Assembly (NCBI GenBank): GCA_021805545.1
Contig: JAJZFB010000046.1
Coordinates: forward strand, 62,001 to 126,000
Origin: Pseudomonadota bacterium
GTDB lineage: Bacteria > Pseudomonadota > Alphaproteobacteria > Acetobacterales > Acetobacteraceae
Direction: 5' to 3'
Length of the DNA: 64,000 nt
In this document: positions 1 to 8,826 of the stretch, piece by piece
Layout of the letters: every line of letters begins with the position of its first letter
Position numbering within the stretch: the stretch's first letter is position 1
Notes under the pieces: generated by a model
Database searches by the model: none
What the model was told of the DNA's origin: nothing
What the model saw: the letters and a program-made list of their open reading frames with translations, nothing else
Position numbers and translations under genes: made by a program

Positions 1-1
1 C

Positions 2-622
2 GCCGCCATCGGCGCCACGGTGTTGCTGGGGGCAGGGGTGCGCTGGTGGTGGTTCGCCATCATCATCGCCGTCATGGCCATTGCAGCCCCTGTGCTGTAC
101 ACGCACCTGCACGCCTACCAGAAGGCGCGCATCACCATCTTCCTCAATCCCGGCGCCGACCCGCTGGGCGCCGGCTACAACATCATCCAATCCAAAATCG
201 CGCTCGGCTCGGGCGGGTTTTTCGGCCAGGGCTATCTGCACGGCACGCAAAACCAGCTTAACTTTCTGCCCGAGAAACAAACCGATTTCGTCTTCACCAT
301 CATCGCCGAGGAATTTGGCTATGCTGGCAGCATGGCGGTGCTGGCCCTGCTGTTTTTCATGATCACGCTCGCCTTCCACACCGCCATGACCTGCGGCCAT
401 ATGTATGGCCGGCTCGTGGCCTTGGGCGTCGGCACCAACCTGTTCATGTATTGCTTCGTCAATCTCTCCATGGTCATGGGGCTTATCCCGGTGGGCGGGG
501 TGCCGCTGCCGCTTGTCTCATATGGCGGCTCCGCGCTCACGGCGGTCATGCTGGGGTTCGGCGTGCTGCAATCGGTGCATGTGCACCGCGATGTGGAATT
601 TACCGGCCACACGGATGACTAA
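2..622 (+). CDS. rodA: Rod shape-determining protein RodA (SEDS glycosyltransferase), C-terminal part
   Basis: The open frame runs in from the left edge, so the N-terminal half is outside the window; about 206 residues are visible. RodA is a multi-pass inner-membrane SEDS peptidoglycan polymerase that works with PBP2 in lateral wall synthesis. Visible hallmarks are the periplasmic-loop motif GTQNQLNFLPEKQTDF followed by TIIAEEFG, which distinguishes RodA from FtsW, and the conserved GVPLPLVSYGGSAL near the C-terminus. Several hydrophobic helices separate them. The stop overlaps the start of the glutamate racemase gene by 8 bases, implying a cell-wall operon with translational coupling. Confidence 0.93.
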   Translation, partial: AAIGATVLLGAGVRWWWFAIIIAVMAIAAPVLYTHLHAYQKARITIFLNPGADPLGAGYNIIQSKIALGSGGFFGQGYLHGTQNQLNFLPEKQTDFVFTIIAEEFGYAGSMAVLALLFFMITLAFHTAMTCGHMYGRLVALGVGTNLFMYCFVNLSMVMGLIPVGGVPLPLVSYGGSALTAVMLGFGVLQSVHVHRDVEFTGHTDD

Positions 623-1394
623 CCCCGCCATGCCCATATTGGTGTTCGATTCCGGTATTGGCGGGCTGGGCGTGGTGGCGCAATTACGCGCACTCGCCCC
701 TGGCGTGGCGCTTACCTACCTCGCCGATAACGGCTTCTTCCCCTATGGCGAAAAGCCCGACGATATTCTGCTGGCACGCATACTCGATGTGGTTGGCCGC
801 GCCATCGCGCATCTGCGCCCGCAGGCGCTGGTGGTGGCGTGCAACACAGCCAGCACCATCGCCCTGCCCGCCTTGCGTGAAGCATTTTCACTCCCCATCA
901 TCGGCTGCGTGCCGCCCATAAAACCAGCCGCCGCCGCCAGCACCAGCAAAACCATCGGCGTACTGGCCACGGCGGCCACGGTAAGGCGGCCTTATCTCTC
1001 AAATCTCATCGCGCGTTTCGCGCCCGCGTGCACCGTGCTCTCACTCGGCACGCCCAGCCTGGCGGAGCTGGCGGAACGCAAATTCCGCGGCGCCAGCGTG
1101 GATGTTGCCCCCGCCATCGCGCCCTTGTTCACCCAGCCGGGCGGCGAGGCCATAGATGCCATCGCCCTGGGCTGCACCCATTACAGCTTTCTGCTGCCAG
1201 AATTCGCAGCGCTTTATCCTGGCATTTCCTGGTTCGACCCGGCTTTGCCCGTGGCACGGCAAACGCTCAGCCGCCTTACGCCGCTGCCGCCGCTGGCGGA
1301 AACAGGGCAGACAGCCTATTTCATATCCGAAACACTACCGCTGCCCCTGCTCGCCCCTTACGGCTTCAACCGTGCAGAAACATGCCAATGGTAA
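615..1394 (+). CDS. murI: Glutamate racemase MurI
   Basis: 259 residues, typical length. It interconverts L- and D-glutamate in the cytoplasm to supply D-Glu for peptidoglycan. The N-terminal FDSGIGGLGV motif places the conserved Asp at residue 12. The two catalytic cysteines are visible at Cys76 (VVACNTAST) and Cys187 (ALGCTHYSFL), with the YLADNGFFPYG loop between. I chose the ATG inside the rodA stop region (ATGACTAA overlap) because the family N-terminus begins a few residues before FDSG; a second ATG five codons later is possible. The C-terminal end overlaps the convergent exporter gene by 29 bases. Confidence 0.95.
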   Translation: MTNPAMPILVFDSGIGGLGVVAQLRALAPGVALTYLADNGFFPYGEKPDDILLARILDVVGRAIAHLRPQALVVACNTASTIALPALREAFSLPIIGCVPPIKPAAAASTSKTIGVLATAATVRRPYLSNLIARFAPACTVLSLGTPSLAELAERKFRGASVDVAPAIAPLFTQPGGEAIDAIALGCTHYSFLLPEFAALYPGISWFDPALPVARQTLSRLTPLPPLAETGQTAYFISETLPLPLLAPYGFNRAETCQW

Positions 1395-2112
1395 GCGCCG
1401 TGCCAATGGCCGCCACCGCAATGCGCAGCACGTTAATCGGCGCGCGGCGCAGAATCGCCACACCGATATAGCCGCCGATAATCGCGGTAACGCACTGGTC
1501 CGCCGCCAGCCCCCAGGCAACATGGCCGCGCACCACAAATATAACCACGGCGGACACATTCATCACGGCGGCCAGCACATTCTTGGTGGCCCCGGCATGG
1601 CGCACCGCCAGCCCCGCGGCGGTAAGCGCGGCGAGCATGAGAATACCTATGCCGCCCCCAAAATAACCACCATAAACCGCGATAATGAATTGCAGCACCA
1701 CCGCCAGCCTGGGCGGCAGCGCCGGAGCCTCGCCCGCCTGGCGCGGGCGCGCGAAAAAATTACCCCAGACGAAGACAAGCGTGGCGAATAGAATGAGCCA
1801 GGGCACGAGATGGGTGAACACCGTAACCGGCGTTTCCAGCAGCAGCACCGCGCCAATGGCACCGCCAATTATGGAAACAACAAACAAGGTGCGCAAAGAC
1901 AGCCCCGCCACCCCCTGGGCCATGCCACGCCCGGCCCAGCCCATGGTAACCTGCGCCGGAAACAAGGCGATGGTGGAGTTGATATTGGCCGCGCGCGGGT
2001 CCAGCCCCGCAAAAAGCAGCGCCGGAAAGGTGAGGAACGACCCGCCACCGGCAACGGCATTCTGCGCCCCGGCCAAAAACCCAGCAATGCCGACCAGGAC
2101 ATAGCCCAGCAT
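1366..2112 (-). CDS. TauE/SafE (DUF81) family sulfite/organosulfonate exporter-like membrane protein
   Basis: 248 residues with about eight hydrophobic segments. The N-terminal signature GFLAGAQNAVAGGGSFLTFP and the later GGYFGGGIGILMLAALT are the paired glycine-rich repeats of TauE/SafE permeases in the inner membrane. Family members export sulfite, sulfoacetate or similar anions, but substrate cannot be assigned here. Its ATG overlaps the stop of the upstream adenosine kinase gene by one base (TAATG), so the two are probably co-translated; no functional link is obvious. Confidence 0.88.
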   Translation of the reverse strand: MLGYVLVGIAGFLAGAQNAVAGGGSFLTFPALLFAGLDPRAANINSTIALFPAQVTMGWAGRGMAQGVAGLSLRTLFVVSIIGGAIGAVLLLETPVTVFTHLVPWLILFATLVFVWGNFFARPRQAGEAPALPPRLAVVLQFIIAVYGGYFGGGIGILMLAALTAAGLAVRHAGATKNVLAAVMNVSAVVIFVVRGHVAWGLAADQCVTAIIGGYIGVAILRRAPINVLRIAVAAIGTALTIGMFLHG

Positions 2113-3089
2113 TATATAAGTTGCCGCAATTCTTCCGCCGGGGGCCGCGCGCCGATGCGGCTGATGGCCAAGGCAGCCGCCTTGGCCCCCAGCGTGCCCG
2201 CCGCCTCCAGCCCCGCGCCGCGCGTGTAGGCGGCCAGAAACCCGGCGGCATAGGCATCGCCCGCGCCAGTGGTATCCACCACCGCAACCGGCGCAGCAGG
2301 CACCTCAATCTTCTGGCCCTCATGCAGAATCACACTGCCATTCTCGCTTTGCGTCAGCACGGCCAGCTTCACGTCGCGCGCTGCGGCCACGGCGGCATCG
2401 GCAAAATCGTTGCACTGGTACAGGCTGCACACCTCCGCCTCGTTGGCGAAGAGAATATCCACCCCCTGCGCGATCAGCCTGCGGAACCCATCGCGGTGCC
2501 GGTCCACGCAAAACGCATCAGAGAGCGAGAGCGCGGTTTTGCGCCCGGCGGCGCGGGCCATGCGCGCCGCCTCGGCAAAAGCGCTCTGCGCGGCGGGCGG
2601 GTCGAACAAATAGCCTTCCAGATAGGTCACGGTGGAGGCGGCGATCACCGTCTCGTCCAAATCGTGCAACGAAAACTCGCCGCCCGCGCCCAAATATGTA
2701 TTCATCGTCCGCTGCCCATCTGGCGTAACAAGGATAAGGCAGCGCGCGGTGGGAATGGGCTGAGTGAGCGGCCTGGTGGTGTAATGCACGCCCACGGCGG
2801 CAATCTCGCGGCGGAACACCTCGCCCATTTCATCCGCCCCCACTTTGCCGAGAAACGCCACCTTGGCACCCAAGGCCGCGGCCACGGCGCAGGAATTGGC
2901 AACAGACCCGCCCGAGGCGGTCAGCCCGCCCTGCATCGCCGCCGTCAGGCGCGTGGCCGTATCCGCGTCAATCAGCGACATCGCCCCCTTTGGCATATCG
3001 TGACGGCTTAAAAATGCGTCATCGGCCCGCAACAGATAATCGACAATGGCATTGCCGATCCCGGTAATATCGAAACTTGTCGTGGACAT
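2112..3089 (-). CDS. PfkB-family kinase, probable adenosine kinase
   Basis: 325 residues. PfkB sugar/nucleoside kinases transfer ATP phosphate to a hydroxyl. The C-terminal signature VDTTGAGDAYAAGF places the catalytic Asp at residue 278. The N-terminus (GIGNAIVDYLL..., MPKGAMSLID) matches the alphaproteobacterial adenosine kinase branch better than ribokinase or fructokinase; assignment of adenosine as substrate is family inference. The ATG at 3089 was chosen over upstream starts because GGGAGAG lies at proper spacing in front of it and the family starts there. It is translationally coupled to the downstream exporter gene. Confidence 0.85.
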   Translation of the reverse strand: MSTTSFDITGIGNAIVDYLLRADDAFLSRHDMPKGAMSLIDADTATRLTAAMQGGLTASGGSVANSCAVAAALGAKVAFLGKVGADEMGEVFRREIAAVGVHYTTRPLTQPIPTARCLILVTPDGQRTMNTYLGAGGEFSLHDLDETVIAASTVTYLEGYLFDPPAAQSAFAEAARMARAAGRKTALSLSDAFCVDRHRDGFRRLIAQGVDILFANEAEVCSLYQCNDFADAAVAAARDVKLAVLTQSENGSVILHEGQKIEVPAAPVAVVDTTGAGDAYAAGFLAAYTRGAGLEAAGTLGAKAAALAISRIGARPPAEELRQLI

Positions 3090-3226
3090 TGCTGCAAACT
3101 CTCCCTCACGCGCTGGGCCAGCCGTTAGCATCCCGGCTCGATTGCGGCAAAGCATGGCTGAGTTGTCCCGATGCTTGGCGGCGTGCTAGGCGGAAGAGAT
3201 GCAACGGATAGAGCCAGGGAGGAATT

Positions 3227-3877
3227 GTGTTCGGCAAACGCAAACCAGATGAGCCAGCGCCGGCCAAGCCGCAGCCATCACAGGCCACGCCAGAGGCTGT
3301 GATCGCCAGCACTCAGGCCACCCCGGAAGAAACAAGTCCGGCCGGTGCCCCCATCCCCCCCAGTTTCAAGGAGACTACCCTCATGGCTCGTTCCCCCTTC
3401 GCCCCGCCGCCCGTGCCGTCCACGCCAGCCAATCTGGTGCCGCCCGCCAATGTGCCACCCGCCAATGTGCCGCCAAGCATACCTTCCCGCGCCAGCTTTA
3501 CCGGCACACCCGCGCGTGAGCCGGTGGCGGACCGCCGCACCCTGGTGGTCGGCCGTGGCATCAGCGTGCAGGGCACGGTGCAGGATGCCGAGCGCCTGGT
3601 GGTGGAAGGCACGGTGGAGGCCAACAGCATCAACGGGCTGACGGAACTCTCCATTGCCCAGGGCGGCGTGTTCAAGGGCGAGGTCGAGGTGGAAGAATCC
3701 TAGATCGCCGGCACCATCGACGGCACGCTGGTTGCCCGCCAAACCCTGGTTGTGCGCGGCACTGGCCGCGTGCTGGGCACGGCGCGCTGCCGCCGCCTGC
3801 AGGTGGAAGATGGCGGGCAAATCACCGGCCGTATCGAAATGCTGGGCACCGACACCCCGCCTTCCACCGAAAATTGA
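3227..3877 (+). pseudogene. Bactofilin family polymer-forming protein, interrupted by an in-frame TAG codon
   Basis: Bactofilins are small cytoskeletal proteins that self-assemble through a right-handed beta-helix. From a GTG start preceded by GGAGG, the frame encodes a long Pro/Ala-rich N-terminal tail (about 1-95) and the first half of the bactofilin domain (RTLVVGRGISVQG... GGVFKGEVEVEES). A TAG stop at 3701-3703 cuts the domain in the middle. The same frame then continues for 57 residues (IAGTIDGTLVARQTLVV..., ...RRLQVEDGGQITGRIE) to TGA at 3875-3877, which is exactly the missing second half. The intact product would be about 216 residues. Options are a nonsense mutation, a sequencing error or amber readthrough. 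The encoded 158-residue fragment alone would lack half of the helix. Confidence 0.75.
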
Positions 3878-3905
3878 GGGCAATGGCCCCGCGCCGCCAT
3901 TTCTC

Positions 3906-3964
3906 TTGACATATCCGTCATATCGTCTTCGTATGGCGCCTAACGATAACGTTAGGCGCCTTTT
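3906..3964 (+). terminator. Strong hairpin plus T-run, with TTGACA box just upstream
   Basis: GGCGCCTAACG (3935-3945) pairs perfectly with CGTTAGGCGCC (3950-3960) around a 4-nt loop and is followed by TTTT, a rho-independent terminator in the plus direction after the bactofilin. A consensus -35 TTGACA sits at 3906-3911, so the hairpin could instead fold in the 5' leader of the esterase gene starting at 3988; no good -10 is visible. Confidence 0.7.
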
Positions 3965-3987
3965 AACGTGCCAGATGGAGACGCTTC

Positions 3988-5871
3988 ATGCGTAAATACG
4001 CACTCGCCGCCACGGCCATTCTGGGGGTTGCGGCCAGCCTGCCGGCCCGCGCTGGCAGCCTGTATGTGTTTGGCGACAGCCTGTCCGATGACGGCAATTT
4101 ATACCATCTCATCGGTCTGCCGCCCGCGCCCTATTACGATGGGCATTTCTCCAACGGCAAAATCTGGGTGGAATATCTGCCCGGCCTGACTGACCTCAGC
4201 GGCTCTCCAACCGATAATTTCGCCTATGGCGGCGCCTTCACCGGCCCCATCACGGTAAATGGCACATATTACGGCACAAATCTGGAGGGCGCGAGCCTGC
4301 CCGGCATCAGCACGGAAATCGCCGGTTTCGCCGCCTCTGGCGGGCATTTCAGCGCGGGTGATGTGGTTACGCTCTGGGGCGGTGCAAATAATTACTTCCT
4401 TTACGCGGGTTTGGTGCAAGCCAATCCCAGCCAGGCCGTGCCGCTCGTCACCTCCGCCGTCAGCACCGCCATCACCCAGCTCACGGCGGATGCCACAAGC
4501 CTCGCCCAGCTTGGCGCGCGCACGCTCATCGTGCCGAATGTCCCTAATCTGGGCGAAACACCCGCTTATAACGGCTCCGCCCTGGGCACCGCGCTGGGCA
4601 ATGCCTTCGCCAGCCTGCACGATGCCGCCCTGCCCGCCGCCATGGAGCGCGTGCACAACGCCACCGGCGCCAATATCATCGTGTTGAACACCCAGCAGCT
4701 TCTCAACAACGTCATCGCCAACCCGTCTGTCTATGGTTTCACCAACGTCACCCAGGCCTGCATCAATGTCTCCGCATGCCTCAATGGCAGCGCCGCCACC
4801 CAGGCCGATTATGTGTTCTGGGACGGCGTGCATCCCACCACCCACGCGCAGAACTACATCGCCCGCTACGCCGCCACCTCTCTCAACGGGTTCGAGAGCC
4901 TGAGCATCCCCGGCCAGCTCGGCACACAAGGCGCACTGGATTTCAACACGCTGCTCGATGACCGCATGGATGCGCTGCGCGCCGGCGCCACCGGCTTGTC
5001 TTACAACATAGATGGCGCCACGGGCAGCAACGCCGCCCCAGACCAGAAGCTGGGCATCTTCATCAGCGCGGGCGGCGGGTTTGGCAACCGCAACAACAGC
5101 GATACGGCGCTGGGCTACAGCTATAACGACGCCGTGGTCGCCCTGGGTGCAGATTACCGCTTCACCCAGCACATCATGGCCGGGCTGGCGCTGGGCTATG
5201 GCAGCAACCACGCCAATATTAACGAGGGCGGAACGGTGCGCGACAATGCCTTCGAGCTCGGCCTGTACGGGCTGGCACAATGGAACCACGCCTATGCCAC
5301 GCTCGCAGCCTCTTACGGCCATGGCTGGTATAATACGCAAACCCCCGGCGTTATCGGCAATGCCCCTACCGGCAAGCCCACCGGCACATCCTACGCGGTG
5401 GATGCGTTCGGCGGCTATCTCTTCCCCGTGCTGCCCAGCCTGCAACTAGGGCCGGAAGCGGGGCTGACCTATACCAACACAGGCCTTGGCGCCTACACCC
5501 AAAGCGGCGACCCGCTACTGACGCAAAGCGTGTATTCCCAGGGCTATCAGCAGGTTTTCGCCACCACCTCGCTCGTGGTCAGCGGGCAATGGCAGGCTGG
5601 CGGCGTGGCGCTTTCGCCTTACGCCAAAATTGGCGCGCAAATCCTGCTCTCTGGCCGCAACGCCAAATTCACCAGCAGCTTTACCGGTGAGCCTGTAGTG
5701 GCCCTGACCAGCACCTACCCCAAGCTGCCGCCCGCCTGGGCGGTGTTCACGGTGGGCGCCAATGCCAGCATCACCCGCCAGCTTTCCGCCAGCGCCAGCC
5801 TGGACACCACCGGCTTCATGTCCACCGGCAACAGCCTGCTGCTCTCCGCGGGGCTGCGTTACAGCTTTTAA
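3988..5871 (+). CDS. GDSL-family esterase/lipase with C-terminal autotransporter beta-barrel
   Basis: 627 residues, an EstA-like type V secretion protein. A signal peptide (residues 1-22, cleavage after ARA) leads to the SGNH hydrolase domain. Block I is [10 protein letters not shown] with nucleophile Ser31. A GGANN block III-like motif provides the oxyanion Asn, and block V DGVHP carries Asp279 and His282. From about residue 345 the sequence becomes alternating aromatic/Gly strands typical of an autotransporter beta-domain, ending in LRYSF, the terminal beta-signal with C-terminal Phe. The protein is therefore predicted to sit in the outer membrane with the esterase facing outward. Substrate unknown; lipids or esters are likely. 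It converges on gshB with a 4-base overlap of stops. Confidence 0.9.
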   Translation: MRKYALAATAILGVAASLPARAGSLYVFGDSLSDDGNLYHLIGLPPAPYYDGHFSNGKIWVEYLPGLTDLSGSPTDNFAYGGAFTGPITVNGTYYGTNLEGASLPGISTEIAGFAASGGHFSAGDVVTLWGGANNYFLYAGLVQANPSQAVPLVTSAVSTAITQLTADATSLAQLGARTLIVPNVPNLGETPAYNGSALGTALGNAFASLHDAALPAAMERVHNATGANIIVLNTQQLLNNVIANPSVYGFTNVTQACINVSACLNGSAATQADYVFWDGVHPTTHAQNYIARYAATSLNGFESLSIPGQLGTQGALDFNTLLDDRMDALRAGATGLSYNIDGATGSNAAPDQKLGIFISAGGGFGNRNNSDTALGYSYNDAVVALGADYRFTQHIMAGLALGYGSNHANINEGGTVRDNAFELGLYGLAQWNHAYATLAASYGHGWYNTQTPGVIGNAPTGKPTGTSYAVDAFGGYLFPVLPSLQLGPEAGLTYTNTGLGAYTQSGDPLLTQSVYSQGYQQVFATTSLVVSGQWQAGGVALSPYAKIGAQILLSGRNAKFTSSFTGEPVVALTSTYPKLPPAWAVFTVGANASITRQLSASASLDTTGFMSTGNSLLLSAGLRYSF

Positions 5872-6815
5872 CCGGCGCGCAGCACCTCAATCTTGTCCCA
5901 GATGGCGGCGGCAAGGTTGAGGCCCTCGAACCGCGCAATCTGCTGCAGCCCGGTTGGCGAGGTCACGTTTATTTCGGTCAGGTAATCGCCAATCACGTCG
6001 ATCCCCGTGAACAGCAGCCCCTGCGCCTTGAGTGTGGGCGCGATGGCGGCACAGATTTCAAGCTCCCGCTCCGTGAGCTTCGCCGGTTCCGGCCGCCCGC
6101 CCGCATGCATGTTCGAGCGTGAATCGCCCTCGGCCGGCACGCGGTTAATGGCCCCCAGCGGCTCGCCATCGATGAGAATAATGCGCTTATCGCCCTTGCG
6201 CACGGCTGGCTCATAACGCTGCACCATCAGCGGCTCGCGCGAGGCGGCGAAGAACATATCCAGCAGCGAGCCGAGATTCTCGTCATCCGGCTTGATGCGG
6301 AACACCCCGATGCCGCCATTGCCGAAGAGCGGCTTAACGATGATGTCCTTGTGCAAGGCGCGGAAATCGCGGATCGCCTGCCTGTCCCAGCTTACCAGGG
6401 TGGGGGGCATGAGATGGGGGAAATGCATCACCAGCAGTTTTTCCGGCGCATTGCGCACGGCAACCGGGTTGTTCACCACCAGGGTTTTGGGGTGGATATG
6501 CTCCAGCAGATGGGTGGCGGTAATATACGCCATGTCGAAGGGCGGGTCCTGGCGCATCAGCACCACATCCATGCCCGAGAGGTCCGTTACCGTCTCGCCC
6601 CCAAACGAAAAATGCGCGCCAGCCACATTCTGCACCGTAACCGGCTTTACCCGCGCCAGCAGGCGGCTGCCATCCAGCCACATATGCGGCACCTCGTAAT
6701 GCCATAATTTATGCCCGCGCGCCTGCGCCTCCAGCATCAGGGCAAAGGTGGAATCGCCTGTAATATCGATGCTGTGCAGAGGGTCCATCTGCACCGCCAC
6801 TTTGAGAGCTGCCAT
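5868..6815 (-). CDS. gshB: Glutathione synthetase
   Basis: 315 residues, matching the bacterial enzyme length. It is a cytoplasmic ATP-grasp ligase joining gamma-glutamylcysteine and glycine. The N-terminal domain reads [19 protein letters not shown], as in classical GshB. The ATP-grasp region shows [14 protein letters not shown], and the C-terminus has [20 protein letters not shown] with the Mg-binding Glu/Asn. The ATG at 6815 is preferred over one nine codons upstream because the family begins there and GAGG precedes it. A glutathione reductase gene is also present at 24.8-26.2 kb. Confidence 0.95.
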   Translation of the reverse strand: MAALKVAVQMDPLHSIDITGDSTFALMLEAQARGHKLWHYEVPHMWLDGSRLLARVKPVTVQNVAGAHFSFGGETVTDLSGMDVVLMRQDPPFDMAYITATHLLEHIHPKTLVVNNPVAVRNAPEKLLVMHFPHLMPPTLVSWDRQAIRDFRALHKDIIVKPLFGNGGIGVFRIKPDDENLGSLLDMFFAASREPLMVQRYEPAVRKGDKRIILIDGEPLGAINRVPAEGDSRSNMHAGGRPEPAKLTERELEICAAIAPTLKAQGLLFTGIDVIGDYLTEINVTSPTGLQQIARFEGLNLAAAIWDKIEVLRAG

Positions 6816-6846
6816 ACCATCCTCGACTGTAACAGGAGGCAAGCTA

Positions 6847-7227
6847 TCAGGAGGCGGGCGGACGCTCCAGTGCTGCGGAGGTCAGGCCGGGGCGGGTGAG
6901 GCTTTGCATGCAGCCCGCCGCATTGCCATTATCCGGCACGGCGGCAGCCACGCGGGGTGTACCCGCGGCATCGGGGTACAAAAAAACCTGCAAGCCGCAC
7001 ACCGCCGACTGATAAACCCAAACCTGGGCCGGGCCATCTACCCGGCGCAGCATGGGCTGGCCAAAATCCGCCGCCAGCATTTGCGGCGTGGTGCCCGCCA
7101 GCGCCTGCGGGCTGGCGGGCATGGCCGCATTTAAGGCGGAAGCGGAGGAATTGGGATCGGCGCAACCGGCAAGGCCGGCCAGCCCGAGTCCTAACGCCAA
7201 AAATCTGAAAACAGCGTGGCCAGCCAT
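6847..7227 (-). CDS. Small lipoprotein of unknown function
   Basis: 126 residues. The N-terminus is a lipoprotein signal peptide with lipobox LAGC, so Cys22 should be lipidated. The mature part contains [20 protein letters not shown] and [18 protein letters not shown], a compact pattern (small helix, then strands with a paired Cys) that recalls SmpA/BamE-like folds. I cannot assign a function. It sits 31 bases upstream of the start of gshB on the same strand and may share its transcript. Confidence 0.75.
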   Translation of the reverse strand: MAGHAVFRFLALGLGLAGLAGCADPNSSASALNAAMPASPQALAGTTPQMLAADFGQPMLRRVDGPAQVWVYQSAVCGLQVFLYPDAAGTPRVAAAVPDNGNAAGCMQSLTRPGLTSAALERPPAS

Positions 7228-7441
7228 GCAAACTCTTAAACGGGGTGAGCTTTACCGGCGTATAACAAACCATACATAAATTGCCATGGGATGAATAAGG
7301 TTTTCCACGAGAATCATCCCCTGGCGAAAAAATTAATGTCATAATTGCTCCTAAACCCCGCCTTAATCATGCCTTTGTTACGGTCCATTATCAGCACCAT
7401 GGAAGGTTGCCGTTCAACCTACCGCCTGATGGAGTGCCTAA

Positions 7442-7606
7442 ATGTCCGCGAACATGATCAAGATTGAAGCTGAACTTCGCCACGCCGTCATCGACCGGCT
7501 GATTGCGGCCAGCCTGGCGGATGGCAAGCCCGCCCGCGAGGCCACGCTAGAGCGCTGGCGCGCGCTTAACACCAAGCCAGCCCTGGCGGAGAGCACCGGC
7601 GCCTAA
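7442..7606 (+). CDS. 54-residue conserved-looking small protein
   Basis: An open frame from ATG 7442 with a well-placed GGAG seven bases upstream encodes 54 residues. The sequence is amphipathic and charged (IKIEAELRHAVIDRLIAA, then EATLERWRALN), predicted helical, with no signal peptide or membrane segment. It ends by overlapping the msrA stop by four bases. The 214-bp region in front of it would hold its promoter. Function is unknown; codon usage and the Shine-Dalgarno make it a credible gene. Confidence 0.55.
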   Translation: MSANMIKIEAELRHAVIDRLIAASLADGKPAREATLERWRALNTKPALAESTGA

Positions 7607-8271
7607 TTTGCCGCGGCCGGGCTGTAACGCACCGGCCGCGCCACGTAATATTGCGGAAACCGCGCCTTAAGCGCCTGTATCTTTGGCAAATCGTTAAACA
7701 CGATATACGGGTTATCCGGATGCAGGATCAGAAAATTCTGATGGTACGATTCGGCCGGGTAAAACGGCCTGGCCGGATCAACCCTTACCACAATAGGGGC
7801 CTGGAACACCTTGGCCCCGCCAAGCTGCGCTAAATAGGCCTCAGCAATTTCCTTCTGCGCGCCGGAAGGCTCATACCAAATCTCGCTGCGGTACTGTGTG
7901 CCCTCATCCGGCCCCTGGTAGTTCAACTCCGTCGGGTCCGCCGCCACGGTCACGAATATCTGCAACAGCTTGCCGTAACTTATAAGGCGCGGGTCAAAAA
8001 TAATTCGCACCGATTCGGCATGGCCCGTGCGTCCTGTCGCCACCATGCCATAATGCGCCGTATCCGCCGCCCCGCCCGTATAACCGGCCACCACCTCGCG
8101 CACGCCCTTAACATGCTGGAATACACCCTGCATGCCCCAGAAGCAGCCGCCTGACAGAATGGCCTGCTCCTGCGGCGCGTTAACCGGCGGGTCGAACACA
8201 GGCGGCGGCGCGGCATGGGCCACACCCAACCACGCCAGTACCGCCATACACGCCATGGGAAATGCTTTCAT
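7603..8271 (-). CDS. msrA: Peptide methionine sulfoxide reductase MsrA, exported
   Basis: 222 residues. It reduces the S-epimer of methionine sulfoxide. The catalytic motif GGCFWG puts the nucleophile at Cys43. Residues 1-20 form a signal peptide (LAWLGVAHA), so the enzyme is predicted to act in the periplasm. VVAGYTGG, GHAESV and the AESYHQNFL block complete the family pattern. No C-terminal resolving Cys pair is seen; the tail lacks the usual GCG...C. The start at 8271 gives the signal peptide; longer frames upstream have no family homology. It is divergent from msrB across 85 bases. Confidence 0.93.
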   Translation of the reverse strand: MKAFPMACMAVLAWLGVAHAAPPPVFDPPVNAPQEQAILSGGCFWGMQGVFQHVKGVREVVAGYTGGAADTAHYGMVATGRTGHAESVRIIFDPRLISYGKLLQIFVTVAADPTELNYQGPDEGTQYRSEIWYEPSGAQKEIAEAYLAQLGGAKVFQAPIVVRVDPARPFYPAESYHQNFLILHPDNPYIVFNDLPKIQALKARFPQYYVARPVRYSPAAAN

Positions 8272-8356
8272 CACGCCCTCGCTTTGATGAGTTATGCCCG
8301 GCACCCTATATAGGCACAACCAGCCGCCAATGCGCCGGCCGAGAAGGGAGAAGCAT

Positions 8357-8767
8357 ATGAGTTCCGATACCAGCACTGTCTTTCCTGTCGCCCACACGGA
8401 AGAAGAATGGCGCCGGCTGCTCACACCAGAGCAATTCGCCGTTCTGCGCGGCCATGGCACGGAGCGGCCCGGCAGTTGCGCGCTTAACCACGAAAAGCGG
8501 GCAGGGCATTTCTCCTGCGCCGGATGCGGCCAGATACTCTTCGTGGCCGGCAAAAAATTCGAAAGCGGCACAGGCTGGCCCAGCTTTAATACACCCGTGG
8601 AGGGTGCTGTGGGCACCAGTATGGACCGCAGCCATGGGATGATTCGCGAGGAAGTGCATTGCAGCCAATGCGGCGGGCATCTCGGCCATGTATTTCAGGA
8701 CGGCCCGCCCCCCACCGGGCTGCGCTACTGCATTAATGGCGTGGCGATGAATTTCACCTCCGCCTGA
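8357..8767 (+). CDS. msrB: Peptide methionine (R)-S-oxide reductase MsrB
   Basis: 136 residues. It reduces the R-epimer of methionine sulfoxide. The two zinc CxxC motifs are visible at Cys54/57 (CAGC) and Cys102/105 (CSQC). The catalytic Cys125 is in LRYCING and GTGWPSF forms the substrate pocket. There is no signal peptide, unlike the neighbouring MsrA, so this copy should be cytoplasmic. The start is fixed by AAGGGAG in front of ATG 8357. Divergent transcription from msrA suggests shared oxidative-stress control. Confidence 0.94.
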   Translation: MSSDTSTVFPVAHTEEEWRRLLTPEQFAVLRGHGTERPGSCALNHEKRAGHFSCAGCGQILFVAGKKFESGTGWPSFNTPVEGAVGTSMDRSHGMIREEVHCSQCGGHLGHVFQDGPPPTGLRYCINGVAMNFTSA

Positions 8768-8773
8768 ACAACA

Positions 8774-8807
8774 AAAAACCTGCCCTGGTTGCCCAGGGCA
8801 GGTTTTT
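8774..8807. terminator. Bidirectional rho-independent terminator
   Basis: AAAAACCTGCCCTGG pairs perfectly with CCAGGGCAGGTTTTT around a TTGC loop, with A and T tracts on both sides. It separates convergent msrB and the surface-protein gene and should end both transcripts. Confidence 0.9.
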
Positions 8808-8826
8808 AATGCCTTATAGGAGGTTG

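Noticed and set aside
4099-5445. 448-codon minus-strand frame over the esterase autotransporter
   Set aside because: Antisense to signal peptide, catalytic and barrel regions with clear family motifs.
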